Shown piece after piece: positions 27,152-36,667 of a DNA stretch of 53,451 bases (position 1 is the first letter of the stretch; each line of letters opens with the position of its first letter). A model generated the notes under the pieces. It did no database searches, was not told the origin of the DNA, and worked only from the letters and a program-made list of their open reading frames with translations. The position numbers and the translations under genes were made by a program. Location: NCBI RefSeq assembly GCF_023897015.1, contig NZ_JAMHFY010000032.1, positions 1 through 53,451 of the forward strand, written 5' to 3'. This DNA is from Desulfosporosinus nitroreducens (GTDB taxonomy: Bacteria; Bacillota; Desulfitobacteriia; Desulfitobacteriales; Desulfitobacteriaceae).

Positions 27152-27466
27152 ATGGATATTAAAAAAACGGCAAAGATATTTAAGGCCCTATCCAATTCCA
27201 ATAGGTTAGAATTGTATCTAAAAATTGCCGAGGCCTATGAAACCGGTTTTGAAACGGGAGGAGAATGTTGTGTCGCGGATATTATGGGTTGTTTGAATAT
27301 TGGTGCTCCAACTATATCACATCATATAAAAGAGTTGGCTAATGCAGATTTGATTACCACTGAAAAAAGGGGAAAGTTCTTAATCTGTAGAATAAATGAA
27401 CAACTGGTAGCTGAAGTTGGCAAGATGTTAGTCCTAAATCGGCTGGATAAAAATCCAATCCGTTAA
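27152..27466 (+). CDS. ArsR-family transcriptional regulator
   Basis: 104 aa winged-helix protein. KALSNSNRLELYLKIAE is the usual first helix pair, and NIGAPTISHHIKELANADLI the recognition helix. ECCVADIMGC lies where metal-binding ArsR members carry CVCDL, so the Cys pair (and a third Cys) could sense metal, sulfide or redox. AGGGG lies before the ATG. It follows the iron-sulfur protein gene and may be in the same transcript. A short AATATAATATAATATAA repeat follows the stop. Confidence 0.9.
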   Translation: MDIKKTAKIFKALSNSNRLELYLKIAEAYETGFETGGECCVADIMGCLNIGAPTISHHIKELANADLITTEKRGKFLICRINEQLVAEVGKMLVLNRLDKNPIR

Positions 27467-27580
27467 TATAATATAATATAATTTTTAAATCAATGAGTTG
27501 GTGTTTTTGCTAAAACGATTCGACAGATATAGAAGTATAGAACTAAAATGAGTTGGGAAGTAAATTTATAGGAGGAATAC

Positions 27581-28150
27581 ATGGCCTGGAGCAAAATGAG
27601 GCAACTTCTCGAGGGCTTTCTTTGCCCTGCATTATATGGAAGAGTTGAATACTGTGCAACCGGCTACCGTTATTTACCTGATAAAGCTGGCTTTTGTTAT
27701 ATTACGGTAAATAAAAAGAACGTGTTCAATATGAGTGATGTTACTACATTGATTAGATGGTATCATACGGAGCAGGAAATAAAGAATGAGCCGGATCTTA
27801 GAATCCCTCTCAACAATGAAGAAATTGAAGCAGTCAGAAAAGATACCAACGGGACAGTCCCTGAGGATCGCCTAGTTGTAATTGCGAGAAATAGAAAAAT
27901 ATCGGAATATGCAAAGACGCTGTTGTCCGCACAGTCGGCATTAAGTAAATCAAATTTTTACGTTTTAGCAAATAAGTTTTTAGCTACTTCTATAGTGGAA
28001 AGTATAGAGAGCGATGATATATTATTGAATATATTGGCTTTGGTGGATAGAAGGGTCGGGAAAAAGCGACTTTTAAGTATGACTGAGAATATGAAGTTAA
28101 AGCACCCGATTGTACAGTATTTTTATGAGCTACGGCTTAGTGCTTTGTAA
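27581..28150 (+). CDS. conserved protein of unknown function (SF0329-like)
   Basis: 189 aa, AGGAGG before the ATG. The beginning (MAWSKMRQLLEGFLCPALYGRVEY, split around a Trp and a Cys-Pro) with RYLPDKAGFCYITVNKK recalls proteins annotated as SF0329 family, but I am not certain. The C-terminal third (VVESIESDDILLNILALVDRR-like) is helical and resembles the non-catalytic ends of that group. It is soluble, without known catalytic motifs. It stands alone. Confidence 0.65.
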   Translation: MAWSKMRQLLEGFLCPALYGRVEYCATGYRYLPDKAGFCYITVNKKNVFNMSDVTTLIRWYHTEQEIKNEPDLRIPLNNEEIEAVRKDTNGTVPEDRLVVIARNRKISEYAKTLLSAQSALSKSNFYVLANKFLATSIVESIESDDILLNILALVDRRVGKKRLLSMTENMKLKHPIVQYFYELRLSAL

Positions 28151-28459
28151 GATAGGATTAAATTTGACCAGACACCTTTCCATCGGAATGCTGGTGGTGT
28201 TGGGGAGCGTCCTGAACAGCATACAAAACCGTACTGGAGTTTATTTAACCATTAGGAAATGAAGTTTAAATGTAGCTATACAGTTTTTTGGTTGCTTTGC
28301 TACCTCGAGGGTTGGAAGAGATGGCCTTTTTCTTCGATGTTTTGCTTTGATTAGGAAGGTAGAAGGAGGAAGAATGGGAAAATAACTATAATTGATTGGT
28401 TTATGTGGAATTAAAAATTAGTTAGTGAAAATTAATATTACATGCAAGGAGGTAAAGCC
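28151..28459 (+). other. intergenic stretch with a possible membrane-protein remnant
   Basis: At about 28182-28256 one frame reads MLVVLGSVLNSIQNRTGVYL then TIRK and a stop, with no ribosome site. It may be the end of a lost membrane protein. Otherwise I see nothing until the ribosome site at 28445. Confidence 0.3.
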
Positions 28460-28894
28460 TTGGATAACTTACGCGCCCCCGAACTTTTTATTGATAAGGA
28501 TGGACTATGGTACGCCGATGGCGTACTTATGATCAATAAAGAAATTATTAAGTTATTTGCTGCCAATCTAAAAAAAGATGGTCATGATAAATATCAGATA
28601 GACTGGCAGAATCAATTGTACCCTGTGAGGGTGGAGGATGTTCCTTTTTTCGTTCAATCAGTAACCGAGCAGGTTGGTCAGCTTACGATACAGCTTAATG
28701 ATGGCCGAAAATTCCCCCTGCCTCCTGGCAATATTGTAGTGAAAAACAATATCCCCTACATCTCTCTGTTCTGGCAGCGTGATACGAAACTATCTCGTCC
28801 TTCCTATTCTGAGTTATGTAAAAATCTGATCGAGCGGAATGGTCATTATTTTATCAAACACGGCGATAATGAATGGCTCGTTGAAGACGTATAA
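28460..28894 (+). CDS. DUF1285-like conserved protein, TTG start
   Basis: 144 aa. AAGGAGGT is six bases before a TTG at 28460, so TTG is the likely start; an ATG at 28442 lies inside or before the ribosome site. The order FIDKDGLWYADGVLMINKEI, then LFAANLKKDGHDKYQI and VRVEDVPFFVQSV, recalls DUF1285. That family has one long domain of unknown function. It is soluble. A terminator hairpin follows at 28952. Confidence 0.7.
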   Translation: MDNLRAPELFIDKDGLWYADGVLMINKEIIKLFAANLKKDGHDKYQIDWQNQLYPVRVEDVPFFVQSVTEQVGQLTIQLNDGRKFPLPPGNIVVKNNIPYISLFWQRDTKLSRPSYSELCKNLIERNGHYFIKHGDNEWLVEDV

Positions 28895-28951
28895 TCTTAT
28901 CGGACATAGTCGCAACCTCTTTCTTGGCGGATTTTGTGTTGTAACTCTATC

Positions 28952-28987
28952 GGACCAAGCGGTTGCTGCTAGGTCCTTATTTTTTTA
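28952..28987 (+). terminator. terminator after the DUF1285-like gene
   Basis: GGACC (28952-28956) pairs with GGTCC (28972-28976) around an inner AAGC/GCTG helix, followed by TTATTTTTTTA. Just upstream, TATCGGAC occurs twice. Confidence 0.7.
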
Positions 28988-29163
28988 GGACTAATTATAT
29001 TTGCGTAATTATAATACCTTATCAAACATTTAAAGTTGAACTGCGATGAATTCTGGAAAAACACCAAAAGGTGGAGAAAAGAACTTAACCTTAGTGTTTA
29101 TAAAAATTATGGTACTTGGGTTATATTATGGATATAAAATGGAAAGGATTTGATTGATTAAAC

Positions 29164-30309
29164 ATGGTCACACATGCGGTGCTGCATGTTACGGCACAGC
29201 TTGGACCAACGGAGGTGCAAAACAATATGTCTACGGCTTGTGCTCTTGCTATTGCTATTCAGGCTGGAGTACCGATCTTAACCTGGGGCCCCCCAGGTGT
29301 AGGAAAAACTGCAACTATTACGATGCTTGCCGATGTACTGGCACTCCCGCTCGAAGTTGTTCTGGCATCCATTCGAGAACCTTCGGATTTTTCCGGTCTT
29401 CCGGTAATTAGGGAGGAAGGTGTCCGCATGGTGCCTCCCGCATGGGCTCATCGCTTGGCACAGGCCGGAAAAGGTCTACTTTTTCTTGATGAAATCTCCA
29501 CAGCTCCGCCTGCGGTTCAATCTGCCTTATTAAGAGTTGTTTTGGAAAGGGTAGTAGGGGATTTAGCTTTACCTGCCAATGTATCTGTTGTTGCATCGGC
29601 AAACCCTCCGGAACAGGCCGTTGGTGGATGGGATCTTTCCGCTCCTCTGGCGAACAGATTCTGCCACCTTTTTTGGTCCATGGACACTCAGGGTTGGATA
29701 GACGGTATGATTGGGGGATGGTCTATCTCTGACTTGCCGCATCTTCCTTCGTCCTGGGAGAATACTATATCGGAAAAAGAGGTGCTTGTGGCCTCCTTTA
29801 TCCGGTATAGGCCAAATTTATTGCTACAGGTGCCCAAAGATGAAGGTCAAGCCGGAAAGGCTTGGCCGTCTCCTAGATCTTGGTCCACGACAGCTAGATT
29901 ATTGGCAGCTGCGGAAACGGTGCGGGCAGAAGAGGACGTTATTGCTTCTCTCATAGCTGGATGTGTTGGCGAAGGAGCCTGTTTGGAATTTTTAGCCTGG
30001 CGCAGAGATTTAGATCTGCCGGATCCGGAAGTAATATTGGCCAATCCGACCTACCTTCGGCTTCCGGATCGCGGAGACCAGGCCTTTGCAATACTGACGG
30101 CTGTTATCTCTGCCGCTGTTGGCAGGCTAACAGAAGAACGCTGGTTTGCTGCCTGGTGCGTACTTGCCCTGGCATCGGAACACGGAATGAAAGATATTGC
30201 AGCGGTTGCCGCCAAAAAATTAGCCGCAGCCAGGAAACAGGAATTACCTATACCACTGAAAGAATTACAGGAATTTGCGCCGTTGCTGCAAAAAGGGGGA
30301 CTAATGTGA
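29164..30309 (+). CDS. MoxR-like AAA ATPase
   Basis: 381 aa. Walker A GPPGVGKTA, the sensor-like VVLASIREPSDFSGLP region, Walker B GLLFLDEIS, sensor 1 VVASANPPE, and an arginine-finger-type SAPLANRFCH are intact. MoxR ATPases act as chaperones that assemble or activate proteins carrying VWA domains, and such a partner is encoded two genes downstream. The first ATG has only a weak ribosome site. A second ATG at 29227, behind GGAGGTG, may be the real start and would still keep the whole ATPase core. Its stop overlaps the next gene by GTGA. Confidence 0.92.
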   Translation: MVTHAVLHVTAQLGPTEVQNNMSTACALAIAIQAGVPILTWGPPGVGKTATITMLADVLALPLEVVLASIREPSDFSGLPVIREEGVRMVPPAWAHRLAQAGKGLLFLDEISTAPPAVQSALLRVVLERVVGDLALPANVSVVASANPPEQAVGGWDLSAPLANRFCHLFWSMDTQGWIDGMIGGWSISDLPHLPSSWENTISEKEVLVASFIRYRPNLLLQVPKDEGQAGKAWPSPRSWSTTARLLAAAETVRAEEDVIASLIAGCVGEGACLEFLAWRRDLDLPDPEVILANPTYLRLPDRGDQAFAILTAVISAAVGRLTEERWFAAWCVLALASEHGMKDIAAVAAKKLAAARKQELPIPLKELQEFAPLLQKGGLM

Positions 30310-30959
30310 ATCCTCCTTATGAGTACCGCAACATACCTTGGAAGGAAAATGCTTTCGAGCAATCCGGCCGGGTTTTAGTGGGCATGGAAGGGATAAGGGA
30401 ATCTAGACTGGACGTATTTAATTATGAAGGTTCAAAACTATCTGCTTACCATATTTATGCTGTTCTAAAAGTGGCAATGACTGAGTACTGGGTCGAAAGA
30501 ATGGAAAAGTTGCATCAAAACCGGAAAAGCAATTGGAAGGCGGAAATGCTAGTGAGCCCTGAAGGGAAGAAAGAGTACCGTCTTTATACAACTGGACAGA
30601 ATGATCCTGTCTGTTCGTCGGTAATTGCCATTTCCAACAACCAAATCCATAACTTTTCCATTCTGTCGGAAGATGCGGCCCCTCTCTTGAAGAAAATCTT
30701 TGAGGATTATCCTCCGGTCTTTCTGCCACGCTACCGAAATTACCGGCAAAATTCATGTTTTCCAACTCTTTATTATTTAGATGCTCAAACTATGAAATTT
30801 TTAAGGCTTCCGGAGCCAATAAAAGAGCAGAGAGAGCGAACTCAAAGAATTATGGTCGATAAAGATATTTTTTCATCCGGTACCTTTCAAGCAGGTGAAA
30901 CGTCTGGAATCATTGAAACAATTGAAGCATTAAAATGTTTGGAGGTGTTACAGGCGTGA
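30306..30959 (+). CDS. unrecognised protein between a MoxR ATPase and a VWA protein
   Basis: 217 aa from a GTG at 30306 behind AAGGGGG; the GTG shares bases with the TGA of the ATPase gene. No membrane segment and no motif I know. It is rich in aromatic and basic residues in the middle (AYHIYAVLKVAMTEYWVERM) and has a Glu-rich C-terminus (ETSGIIETIEALKCLEVLQA). Its stop again overlaps the next start (GTGA at 30956-30959), so three proteins are made in tight coupling. It is probably a substrate, adaptor or inhibitor for the pair. A clear homology search could decide this. Confidence 0.75.
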   Translation: MNPPYEYRNIPWKENAFEQSGRVLVGMEGIRESRLDVFNYEGSKLSAYHIYAVLKVAMTEYWVERMEKLHQNRKSNWKAEMLVSPEGKKEYRLYTTGQNDPVCSSVIAISNNQIHNFSILSEDAAPLLKKIFEDYPPVFLPRYRNYRQNSCFPTLYYLDAQTMKFLRLPEPIKEQRERTQRIMVDKDIFSSGTFQAGETSGIIETIEALKCLEVLQA

Positions 30960-32308
30960 TTCTCCCCCTGGAGCTGCAGTCAGCCCGCATTCGCCTGGCT
31001 AAAGAACGTCCCTATTTGGCTTCCGCTGCCTGGGCTCTCCAGCCGGTACCAAAGCCAGGCTTGGAAACAATGGCAGTCGATATGTATTGGAGACTCTATT
31101 ACGATCCAGCCGTATTATCCCGTTGGTCGGTGGAAGTTATGGAAGGCGCTTTATACCATGAAATTTGTCATCTTCTCCGCAATCACTCTGAAAGGATGAG
31201 GAACTTTAATCCGCGCTTAAGCAACATTGCTGCAGACGCGGAAATTAATGACGACCTTATCCGTGAAGGTGTTAAATTTCCGAACCAACCGGTGACTCCC
31301 GAATTCATCGGACAACCGGAAAACCTCCTGGCAGAGGAATACTATGCGTCCTTGGAGAAACAGGAATGGCCGCCTTCTGCCGATCAAACGAAGAATCACG
31401 TACATTCAGATTCACCCGTCGAAAAAGAAACAGGCGAAGCAGCTCATGCCAGTGGTCGGAACTTTTCAAAGGTTATAGAGGGAGAGTACGGCGGTTCCGA
31501 TTTACCGGAACCGCCTAGGCCCGGTTCTGGTCGGTGCGGCTCTTGTGCAACCGGTCAAATGGCGCCTTGGGAGGATAAACCGCCTACCAAAGGTTCCTCA
31601 TCCGGTCTCAGTCGAACGGAAGGAGAGTTAATGCGCAGGGATGTTGCCAAGCAAATCAGAGAACATGTCAGAGATCAGGGCTGTGTACCTGGTCATTGGG
31701 CCCGATGGGCAGAAGAAAAACTTCATCCAAAAGTAGACTGGCGAAAACAACTTGCTGCTGCTGTCCGATTTGCTGTAGCGGATACAACTGGGGCAACAGA
31801 TTATTCCTACCGTCGTCCCTCGCGTCGCCAGGGGCAGGTTGGAAATGGAGATGTTATTTTTCCGTCCATGCGCTGTCCTGTCCCTTCAGTGGCCGTTGTA
31901 GCGGACACCAGTGGAAGTATATCTGAGAAAATGCTTGCCCAGACCCTAGCCGAATTATCCAGTATCTTAAAGTCCTTGGGACAAAAGGAAGGAATCCACG
32001 TTTTGGCCGTGGATCAGACTGTTGAGTTTTGCCGTCGGGTGTTTCGTCCGGAACAGATCCAACTCGCGGGAGGCGGAGGAACAGACATGGGGATTGGCTT
32101 GGAAACTGCTGCAAGATTAAAGCCTTTACCTCAATTGGGAATCGTTATTACCGACGGACATACATCATGGCCCGATCGTCCACCACGAGGGATGAAAGTC
32201 ATTGTAGTTTTGTTCGGGGACGTAACGGCCCCTGATTGGGCCAAGGTAATCCAAATTAGTGCACAGAGCGAGGGAGCTATAATAAAAGCTGTTCGGCTGA
32301 TTGAATGA
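30956..32308 (+). CDS. DUF2201-type protein: putative metallopeptidase domain plus VWA-like domain
   Basis: 450 aa from the GTG at 30956 (GGAGGTG eight bases upstream); an ATG seven codons earlier precedes that site. The N-terminal half has HEICHLLRNHSERM, a zinc HExxH-type motif in which the second position is Glu and the His pair is kept. A Pro/Gly/Ser-rich linker (about 140-230) includes CGSCATG. The C-terminal half has the VWA-like core VVADTSGSISEKM (metal site D-T-S-G-S) and GGGGTDMGIG. This is the partner family of MoxR ATPases. The target and purpose of the pair are unknown here. Confidence 0.88.
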   Translation: MILPLELQSARIRLAKERPYLASAAWALQPVPKPGLETMAVDMYWRLYYDPAVLSRWSVEVMEGALYHEICHLLRNHSERMRNFNPRLSNIAADAEINDDLIREGVKFPNQPVTPEFIGQPENLLAEEYYASLEKQEWPPSADQTKNHVHSDSPVEKETGEAAHASGRNFSKVIEGEYGGSDLPEPPRPGSGRCGSCATGQMAPWEDKPPTKGSSSGLSRTEGELMRRDVAKQIREHVRDQGCVPGHWARWAEEKLHPKVDWRKQLAAAVRFAVADTTGATDYSYRRPSRRQGQVGNGDVIFPSMRCPVPSVAVVADTSGSISEKMLAQTLAELSSILKSLGQKEGIHVLAVDQTVEFCRRVFRPEQIQLAGGGGTDMGIGLETAARLKPLPQLGIVITDGHTSWPDRPPRGMKVIVVLFGDVTAPDWAKVIQISAQSEGAIIKAVRLIE

Positions 32309-32525
32309 AAAAGTGAAATACTCATTGTTTTCACAGTGGCGCTGTCATGTCAACCATAGGGATTACCCCAAACTGGTGACGGGTGTTGAAATATCAGGGT
32401 ATTATTCGTACAAAAACTTATAAACAATAGGTTTGTGGTCTGCTACAGAAAGGAAAATGGTATTCCCTGATATTTAACATCTAGGGGATGGTTTTAGGCA
32501 TTTAGTCAGAGGGGTTTCCTCTAAT
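32309..32525. other. intergenic stretch with a long imperfect inverted repeat
   Basis: GTTGAAATATCAGGG (about 32386-32400) and CCCTGATATTTAAC (about 32466-32479) form arms of about 14 bp with one mismatch, around 65 bases apart. No coding frame is present. It may be a structured RNA or the remnant of a small mobile repeat. Confidence 0.35.
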
Positions 32526-32576
32526 AAATAACTAAACCTAGGTATATCGAAGGATAAGACCTAGGTTTAGTTATTT
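32526..32576 (+). terminator. strong hairpin terminator before galU
   Basis: Perfect 18-bp stem (32526-32543 with 32559-32576), 15-base loop, ending ATTTTATA. It closes the MoxR operon or the structured stretch before it. Confidence 0.75.
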
Positions 32577-32745
32577 TATACTATTGACATATTAGCAGTG
32601 TAATAACGTAATTGAATATGTAAATGATCAGCTTAGGAAAACTACTAGCCTCTTCTTGCGGCATCAATAATTATTAATATTGGAATATTATCGAATTCAC
32701 TCATATATGATGACATAATAATATAAACAATTAGTGAGGAAAGAT

Positions 32746-33633
32746 ATGAGAAAAATTCGTAAAGCAGTTATTCCGGCAGCAGGACTTGGCACACGTTTTT
32801 TACCGGCAACAAAGGCTCAACCTAAGGAAATGTTACCGATAGTGGATAAACCTACAATCCAGTTTATTGTTGAAGAAGCCGTTCAATCGGGGATTCAAGA
32901 CATTATAATCGTGACAGGTCGTAGCAAACGCGCTATAGAAGACCATTTTGACCGTTCGGTTGAACTGGAGATGTTCTTAAAGAACACCAATAAAGAAGCC
33001 CTTTTGGATGTGGTACAAGATATTTCGAGTATGGCGAACATTTTCTATGTTCGTCAAAAGGAAGCTCTGGGATTAGGTCATGCTATCTATTGCACAAGCA
33101 AGTTTATTGGAGATGAGCCTTTCGCAGTATTGCTGGGGGATGATATCATTCATGCCAAGGTACCTTGTTTGAAGCAAATGATTAATATTTACGAACGTTA
33201 TGGGGCTAGCATTGTCGGGGTCAAGGAGGTCCCTTTAGAAAAGGTTTCTAGATATGGAATCGTAGATGGAGAGAATATTGGTGAACGTATATATAGTGCT
33301 CGAGATTTGATTGAAAAGCCTAGTCCAGAAGATGCCCCTGCGACACGTCTAGCAATTATGGGGCGCTATATTTTAAATCCGGAGATTTTCGGAATTTTAG
33401 AGAGCCTTCAGCCTGGTCAGGGCGGAGAAATACAACTGACTGACGGTTTGCGCGAACTTAGCAAATTACAGAAGATTATCGCCTATGATTTTGAAGGACG
33501 TAGATATGATGTAGGAGACAAATTGGGTTTCATTCAAACTACAATTGAATACGGCTTAAGACATGATGATTTGTCTGATGATTTAATGAACTATCTACGT
33601 GAACTCATGCAGGTAATTCCACTCCGATCGTAG
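32746..33633 (+). CDS. galU: UTP-glucose-1-phosphate uridylyltransferase
   Basis: 295 aa from the ATG at 32746 (GAGG six bases upstream; a GTG at 32734 is less likely). KAVIPAAGLGTRFLPATKA is the nucleotide-binding loop, followed by PKEMLPIVDKPTIQ and LGLGHAI. The product is UDP-glucose, the substrate of the Ugd encoded at 35200. It corresponds to Bacillus YtdA/GtaB, and together with the genes to the right it matches the spore-coat sugar cluster. It stands on the plus strand with its own terminator. Confidence 0.95.
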   Translation: MRKIRKAVIPAAGLGTRFLPATKAQPKEMLPIVDKPTIQFIVEEAVQSGIQDIIIVTGRSKRAIEDHFDRSVELEMFLKNTNKEALLDVVQDISSMANIFYVRQKEALGLGHAIYCTSKFIGDEPFAVLLGDDIIHAKVPCLKQMINIYERYGASIVGVKEVPLEKVSRYGIVDGENIGERIYSARDLIEKPSPEDAPATRLAIMGRYILNPEIFGILESLQPGQGGEIQLTDGLRELSKLQKIIAYDFEGRRYDVGDKLGFIQTTIEYGLRHDDLSDDLMNYLRELMQVIPLRS

Positions 33634-33684
33634 CCCTGTCAATAGAGAACCTGATGTTGAACCAGTGCCTTCAGAACATTACTA

Positions 33685-33714
33685 GAGGATGTCTCAACTA
33701 ATTGAGTCATCCTC
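33685..33714. terminator. terminator between galU and the Asp-rich gene
   Basis: 13-bp stem with one mismatch (33685-33697 with 33702-33714), loop CTAA. It serves convergent genes. No T-run beyond CGTG on the plus strand, so it is moderate. Confidence 0.6.
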
Positions 33715-33789
33715 GTGCTGTTTTCGGCTTTTCACACTTGCAACTCCTGTGAAATACGCGTCTCCTGTGACGACCGAGGTCCAATTAGT

Positions 33790-34152
<363 letters not shown>

Positions 34153-34213
34153 AATCTCTTACCTTTCTTCAATAAATTTTCGGCCAAGATATATCTTTAC
34201 CGTATAGAATGTG

Positions 34214-35203
34214 TTAGATATAAGATTCTTTGTGTATTATATGACCGCTTTTATAAAGTGGTACTGAATTGTAGCGAATGTCGTTGATCTGTTCTTCTAA
34301 TCCCGATTTCAAAGAGCTTACTGGATTATAGTTTAATAATGTTTGCGCCTTCGATATATCTGCCCAAGTATCCTTCGGATCGCCATGAAGCTGCTCCATA
34401 AATTTCAGATTGGCCCTTTCGTTGAGTAAATCTTCAAGTATCGCTATGACTTCTAAGATGGAAGCTCGTTCCTTACCACCAATATTGATGGTTTCCCCGA
34501 TCACTCCATCTGCATGAAGAGCCGCAACAGTTCCTTCAACACAATCCCTGATAAAGGTAAAATCACGGGTTTGCTTTCCATCTCCATAAATACTAAGAGG
34601 TTTGCGCTGCAAAATAGCATTGATAAATCGATGAAAAGCCATATCTGATCGTTGTCTTGGACCAAACAGAGTAAAATATCTTAAAATAACAATGGGGATC
34701 CCGTAACTTAGCTGATATACCTTACATAAATATTCAGCGGTTAATTTACTCACGCCATAAGGAGAAAGTGGAGTTGGAATAGAATCTTCTGCTACTTTCC
34801 CTACTTTCTCCCCATAAACTGAAGACGTTGAAATATAGATGAACTTTTTAAGCGGGCAATTTCGTACCGCCTCTAATAAAATTTGAGTGGCTGAGATATT
34901 ATGGTCTACATAAGATTGAAAATCAGTTCCCCAACTTGTGCGAACACCAGGCATTGCCGCTAAATGGTAGACTACTTCAACTCCGTCGAGAATTGACTCT
35001 AAGTTAGCTTTGCGAAGGTCAACTTGATGAAATAGAAAACGAGGATGGGCAAGCAGCCGCGTTAGATTCCTCTCTTTTGTTTGCTTAAGAGAAGGATTAA
35101 TAAATCCGTCAATCCCAATGACCTCAGTCTCGTCGAATTGGAGTAATCGTTCACAAAGCTGTGAGCCGATAAAACCAGCGGCTCCAGTCACTAATACTTT
35201 CAT
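34214..35203 (-). CDS. NAD-dependent sugar-nucleotide epimerase (YtcB-like)
   Basis: 329 aa extended short-chain dehydrogenase. TGAAGFIGSQL at the start binds NAD. The catalytic triad is in STSSVYG (Ser126-128) and YGVSK (Tyr149, Lys153). RYFTLFGPRQRSDMAF is the substrate loop. It is likely a UDP-glucuronate or UDP-glucose 4-epimerase. Its ATG overlaps the stop of the Ugd gene (ATGA, 35200-35203), so Ugd product probably passes to it, making UDP-galacturonate. It corresponds to Bacillus YtcB in the coat-sugar cluster. Confidence 0.92.
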   Translation of the reverse strand: MKVLVTGAAGFIGSQLCERLLQFDETEVIGIDGFINPSLKQTKERNLTRLLAHPRFLFHQVDLRKANLESILDGVEVVYHLAAMPGVRTSWGTDFQSYVDHNISATQILLEAVRNCPLKKFIYISTSSVYGEKVGKVAEDSIPTPLSPYGVSKLTAEYLCKVYQLSYGIPIVILRYFTLFGPRQRSDMAFHRFINAILQRKPLSIYGDGKQTRDFTFIRDCVEGTVAALHADGVIGETINIGGKERASILEVIAILEDLLNERANLKFMEQLHGDPKDTWADISKAQTLLNYNPVSSLKSGLEEQINDIRYNSVPLYKSGHIIHKESYI

Positions 35204-36480
35204 TGTTTTCCAACCCCCAAGTAAACTAATCCTTGTTTCCTGACAAGTTTTTCATCGATACAGTTTCGAGCATCAAGAACAATAGATCCCTTCATTCTCG
35301 ATTTTACTTCTGACCAATCACTTTCTAGAAATTGTGGCCATTCAGTCGCAATAATTAAAGCATCTGAATTCGTAACCGATTCATATTTATCGGTATGGGA
35401 ATGAACACCTGGTAATTCAAGTTGTACCATAGGATCGTGTGTGTGAACTCGACAGCCCTTTTCAAGAAGCTTGTTGATTAGAGTAATTGCTGGAGATGAA
35501 CGTAAATCGTCCGTACCAGGTTTAAAGGTCACCCCCCAAACTGTAATCTGTTTTTCCGTTAAATCCGGAACTTCTGTAGTCAGTTTATTCAAGTACAGCT
35601 TAATTTGGGTGTCATTTACTTCCCTGACAGCATCAAGTAGTTTCGTTTCTACGTTTTTCCGTATCGCTGAATGTTTGAGAGAACTAAGATCTTTGGGTAG
35701 ACATGATCCGCCAAACCCTAATCCTGAGTTTAGAAAGTACCGACCTATTCGAGGATCAGTCCCTAGTCCTTTGGCAATATCGGCATAGTCTACTCCGTAA
35801 GCATCACAAATACGAGCCATTTCATTAGCAAACGAGATTTTCGTGGCTAAAAAGGCATTACTAGCGTATTTAATGAGTTCCGCTCCAGTCAAACTGGTAA
35901 ATATATAAGGCGCTTTTCCTCGTTTATAAAGCTTTTTAAGCTCTTTTATTGGACGACTGGTCTTCGTGCCAAAGACTATTTTATTTGGGTGATAAAGATC
36001 CCATAAGGCTAATCCTTCACGCAAAAACTCGGGATTGGAAACTATATCAAATAAGTCTTCGTTGATGCCTTTTTCAACTAAGGTTTGGTAAATCCATTCA
36101 TTGGTTCCCGGAGGCACAGTGCTTTTAGTAATAACAATTTTATAGACATTTGTTGTCGAAGCAATGACTTCAACGATCTGGTTAATAAACGTCAGGTTAC
36201 AGCTTCCATCTTCCTGGGAAGGTGTACCAACGGCAATTAGAATTATTGGATAATCTTTAATACTCTCTTCCACCTGTGACGAAAAAAAGAGTGTATTATT
36301 TTTAATGTTTTTATTGATTAACTCATCCAATCCAGGTTCATATATGGGAACTTTACCTTGACGAAGGCTTTCAATTTTTGATTCTTCCATGTCCACACAT
36401 ATAACTTCATGTCCAAAGTCGGCTAAAGCAGCAGCCGTTGTGAGGCCTACATAACCTGCGCCTACGATGCATATTCTCAT
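35200..36480 (-). CDS. ugd: UDP-glucose 6-dehydrogenase (YtcA/TuaD-like)
   Basis: 426 aa from the ATG at 36480 (GGTGGAG six bases upstream; the GTG at 36492 is inside that site). GAGYVGLTTAAALADFGHEV binds NAD. EFLREGLALWDLYHP and KYASNAFLATKISFANE are family blocks. The catalytic Cys lies in GFGGSCLPKD; the usual Phe after Cys is Leu here. It oxidises UDP-glucose to UDP-glucuronate. It is translationally coupled to the epimerase and diverges from the kinase-glycosyltransferase gene. Confidence 0.95.
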   Translation of the reverse strand: MRICIVGAGYVGLTTAAALADFGHEVICVDMEESKIESLRQGKVPIYEPGLDELINKNIKNNTLFFSSQVEESIKDYPIILIAVGTPSQEDGSCNLTFINQIVEVIASTTNVYKIVITKSTVPPGTNEWIYQTLVEKGINEDLFDIVSNPEFLREGLALWDLYHPNKIVFGTKTSRPIKELKKLYKRGKAPYIFTSLTGAELIKYASNAFLATKISFANEMARICDAYGVDYADIAKGLGTDPRIGRYFLNSGLGFGGSCLPKDLSSLKHSAIRKNVETKLLDAVREVNDTQIKLYLNKLTTEVPDLTEKQITVWGVTFKPGTDDLRSSPAITLINKLLEKGCRVHTHDPMVQLELPGVHSHTDKYESVTNSDALIIATEWPQFLESDWSEVKSRMKGSIVLDARNCIDEKLVRKQGLVYLGVGKQ

Positions 36481-36667
36481 TAATCGCTCCACCTATGCTA
36501 ATAAAATGTCCGCAAGATAGTTTATTAGAAGATGAGAATAAGGGTGCAAATGTACAAATTATGAGAGTAAATTTAGAATTATAGACAAATTGAATTTTTT
36601 CATGATTCCACTCACCGTCAAGGTTGAATAGATTATATATGTACCTTGATAAAGTGGAGGGAAAGAT

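Noticed and set aside
29961-30305. Long 5' extension of the middle MoxR-operon frame
   Set aside because: It overlaps the ATPase gene in another frame and reads unnaturally; the GTG at 30306 has a ribosome site and the GTGA coupling.
36493-36667. Sigma-K promoters between ugd and the CotS fusion
   Set aside because: Only partial matches (CATATATAA) to the -10 box and no convincing -35; not reported as a feature.
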